Origin: Algoriphagus marincola HL-49
GTDB taxonomy: Bacteria > Bacteroidota > Bacteroidia > Cytophagales > Cyclobacteriaceae
NCBI GenBank assembly: GCA_001314815.1
Contig: LJXT01000011.1
Coordinates: forward strand, 1-44,494
DNA: 44,494 nucleotides
Direction of reading: 5' to 3'
Below the pieces are notes generated by a model. It saw nothing but the letters and a program-made list of their open reading frames with translations, did no database searches and was not told where the DNA came from. A program made the position numbers and the translations under genes. Positions 42,641 to 44,494 of the stretch are shown in pieces. The first letter of the stretch is position 1. Each line of letters opens with the position of its first letter.

Positions 42641-43975
42641 ATGAGTAAATCTATCTTTTACAATTTTTTATTGCTGCTGTTTTTTTTCCATCCGCTAGTG
42701 AGTAATGCCCAATCTGAGTTTATTATTCTTATAAACAATGTCGAAATTTTTGATGGAAAATCTGATCAAACTCAAAAAGGGAATGTCTTAATCAGAGGAA
42801 ATAAAATCGATCAGATTTCTTCCGCTCCAATTAAGATTCCAGCCAGCACCTCAGTCACTGTCATTGATGGACAAGGCAAATTTCTGATGCCAGGTTTGAT
42901 TGACGCACATTATCATGCGATGTTTGCTTCGCTTTCGCAGATTGCCCTGCTCACAGCAGATATTGGTTTTGTCAATTTGGTAGCTTCTAAAAACATAGAA
43001 AACCTGTTGATGAATGGATTTACCTCTATCCGAGATTTGGGAGGACCGACATTTGGACTCAAGAGAGCCATCGATATGGGTGTCGTAAACGGCCCGAGAA
43101 TCTGGCCTTCAGGTGCATTTATTTCACAAACTGGGGGGCACGGTGATTTCAGGTTACCCAATGAAATCCCTACCGATTATTCTAAAGGACTCAGCTATGC
43201 TGAGCGAATAAATGCAGCAGCTATAGCTGACAGCCCTGATTTGGTCCGGTTGCGAACCAGAGAACAATTGATGCTAGGTGCCTCACAGATCAAATTGATG
43301 GCGGGAGGTGGAGTCTCTTCTGTCTATGACCCTTTGGATGTCACTCAATACACCGAGGAAGAAATTCGTGCAGCAGTGCAAGCTGCAGAAAATTGGGGAA
43401 CTTATGTAACGGTACACGCTTACACACCGAGAGCCATTCAGCAGGCCATTCGAGCCGGGGTCAAGTGTATCGATCACGGACAATTAATCGACGAGGAAAC
43501 AGTCAAAATGATGGTAGACAACGATATTTTCTGGAGTTTGCAGCCATTTGTTGATGAAGGAGATAAGGGAGTCCTCAGTCCTGAGAGCAGAGCAAAGCAA
43601 CTCGAAATGTATGCCGGCACTGATACCGCCTTTGATTTGGCTAAAAAATATAAAATGAAAATCGCCTTTGGAACCGACGTTTTATTCGACGCTCAAAAAG
43701 CAGCACAACCCGGGCTTCAATTACTGAAAATGAAACGTTGGTTTTCCAATATTGAAATCCTAAAAATGGCAACGGGGAACAATGCCGAACTTCTGTCTAT
43801 GTCTGGTAAAAGAAGTCCCTATGCCGGAAAAATTGGAGTGATAGAAGAAGGAGCCTTTGCCGATTTACTAATTTTTGAAAAAAGTCTGGTAGAAGACCTA
43901 AATCAGGTTGCAGATACCAAAAATAACCTAAAACTTATTATTAAAGACGGCAAAATTCTGAAAAACAATCTTTGA
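42641..43975 (+). CDS. Exported amidohydrolase-family protein (prolidase/imidazolonepropionase-like)
   Basis: A 444-residue metal-dependent hydrolase with a signal peptide (MSKSIFYNFLLLLFFFHPLVSNAQ). Metal ligands in order are HxH in GLIDAHYHAMF, the bridging lysine in GASQIKLMAGGG, histidines in VTVHAYTP and CIDHGQ, and the aspartate in AFGTDVLF. The pattern is that of the imidazolonepropionase/prolidase-like subgroup, whose exported members include Xaa-Pro dipeptidases. A C-terminal beta-sandwich closes the protein (GKIGVIEEGAFADLLIFE). It follows the tricorn-like protease, separated by a terminator, and might act on peptides that it releases; this is only a guess. Confidence 0.88.
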   Translation: MSKSIFYNFLLLLFFFHPLVSNAQSEFIILINNVEIFDGKSDQTQKGNVLIRGNKIDQISSAPIKIPASTSVTVIDGQGKFLMPGLIDAHYHAMFASLSQIALLTADIGFVNLVASKNIENLLMNGFTSIRDLGGPTFGLKRAIDMGVVNGPRIWPSGAFISQTGGHGDFRLPNEIPTDYSKGLSYAERINAAAIADSPDLVRLRTREQLMLGASQIKLMAGGGVSSVYDPLDVTQYTEEEIRAAVQAAENWGTYVTVHAYTPRAIQQAIRAGVKCIDHGQLIDEETVKMMVDNDIFWSLQPFVDEGDKGVLSPESRAKQLEMYAGTDTAFDLAKKYKMKIAFGTDVLFDAQKAAQPGLQLLKMKRWFSNIEILKMATGNNAELLSMSGKRSPYAGKIGVIEEGAFADLLIFEKSLVEDLNQVADTKNNLKLIIKDGKILKNNL

Positions 43976-44034
43976 AAAAAGCTAATATGTTTATCCGCTA
44001 TTTCACCAGTAGCGAAATTAAACGGTAAAAATTC

Positions 44035-44057
44035 TGCATAAATGATCGATTTATGCA
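44035..44057. repeat. Perfect 9-bp inverted repeat
   Basis: TGCATAAAT (44035-44043) and ATTTATGCA (44049-44057) with a GATCG loop. No T-run follows in either direction, so it is a poor terminator; it may be an operator or an mRNA structure downstream of the amidohydrolase gene. Confidence 0.45.
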
Positions 44058-44059
44058 AG

Positions 44060-44094
44060 CTTCCGTCACCGGACATCGGACATCCGACTTGATA
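44060..44094. repeat. Degenerate 7-bp tandem repeat, CATCGGA type
   Basis: In-register heptamers CTTCCGT, CACCGGA, CATCGGA, CATCCGA, CTTGATA. The last unit matches the TACTTGATA phase of the block at 23323-23364. The remainder of 43976-44264 shows nothing else. Confidence 0.5.
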
Positions 44095-44264
44095 AGTAAA
44101 GAAAACTAGCCTTCTGGCATCATTGAGGATAATCATAAAAGCTAAATTAAAATACTCTCAGTCAAAAAATGTACAGATTTAATTTCCTGAACAAATAAAA
44201 TCAGAAGACCTTAGGAACGATCTAAAGTTTTTTGAATCTTTATCTTAATCAAATTTTTACAACC

Positions 44265-44494
44265 ATGATAGATCAATTATTAAAAATGGCCGATGGCCCT
44301 TTGAAAGAATTTCTAGCAAATTCAAATGTAGATGCAGGTCCTGGAGATGCTTCTGAGATCGAAGAAGTACTCGGGTCTGTCCTTCAGAAAAAAACTCAAT
44401 CGGGAGATCTCACTGCTGTGAAGGAAATGTTTTCTGGCGCTGACACTCCCCCAGATAGTCCTGCGATTCAAGGGATTTCAGGGGACTTTGCCTC
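44265..44494 (+). CDS. Small protein, 3' end cut off by the window edge
   Basis: An open frame from the ATG at 44265 to the end of the window, 76 codons so far, beginning MIDQLLKMADGPLKEFLAN. The sequence is soluble, Gly/Asp/Ser-rich after residue 20 and reminiscent of YidB/DUF937-type small proteins, which start with a similar amphipathic helix, but this is a weak match. The missing C-terminus prevents a firm call. Confidence 0.55.
   Translation, partial: MIDQLLKMADGPLKEFLANSNVDAGPGDASEIEEVLGSVLQKKTQSGDLTAVKEMFSGADTPPDSPAIQGISGDFA

Overview
The window looks like a chromosomal segment of a Bacteroidota bacterium, most likely order Cytophagales and close to the Cyclobacteriaceae (Algoriphagus-like). 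This is an inference from gene content and style: a DUF6089-type outer-membrane protein, Bacteroidota AddAB-type helicase-nucleases, a tricorn-like S41 protease, a GNAT/nitrilase fusion, starts without Shine-Dalgarno sequences, and promoters matching the Bacteroidota TTTG-N18/19-TAnnTTTG consensus. I saw no rRNA, tRNA, CRISPR array, insertion sequence or prophage. Almost everything is intact chromosomal housekeeping or accessory metabolism.

Layout. 199-3499 (-) is an operon of an LpoA-like TPR/periplasmic-binding protein, hemL and an ArsC/Spx-like protein, with a good promoter (3526-3555) and terminator (172-197). 3767-5296 (-) is guaA with its own terminator. 5403-6407 (-) is a phosphotriesterase-like lipoprotein flanked by two inverted blocks of octamer repeats. 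6502-8905 (-) holds a metallo-beta-lactamase-fold DNA exonuclease, a flavin reductase and two small unknowns. 8939-9628 (-) is an SDR protein lacking the catalytic tyrosine. 9730-10804 (-) is a queD-folE pair. 11087-16335 holds two L,D-transpeptidases that converge tail to tail; the second is the last gene of a Kdo operon (GNAT/nitrilase, kdsC, kdsA, L,D-transpeptidase). 16499-20216 (+) holds a MscS channel, a DUF6089-like protein and a Na/Pi cotransporter. 20180-21567 (-) holds a UspA tandem protein and a GNAT. 21638-23268 (+) holds an exported RidA-like protein and a HigB-HigA toxin-antitoxin pair with an evident operator/promoter. 23359-29413 (-) is addA-addB. 29586-34758 (+) holds a GH67 alpha-glucuronidase, a TPR histidine kinase and an NAD-binding epimerase-like protein. 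34755-35348 (-) is a uracil-DNA glycosylase. 35544-43975 (+) holds a DUF4136 lipoprotein, a signal-less metzincin-like protein, a tricorn-like protease and an exported amidohydrolase. A truncated ORF runs off the right edge.

Cell-envelope work is a recurrent theme: Kdo synthesis for LPS, two peptidoglycan L,D-transpeptidases, an LpoA-like protein, a mechanosensitive channel and several exported proteins. A second theme is DNA maintenance: AddAB, a uracil-DNA glycosylase and a ligase-associated type exonuclease. The least explained items are the metzincin-like protein at 36501-38693, the Tyr-less SDR next to the pterin genes, the GNAT/nitrilase fusion in the Kdo operon, and short-period (7-8 bp) degenerate tandem repeats found only between genes.
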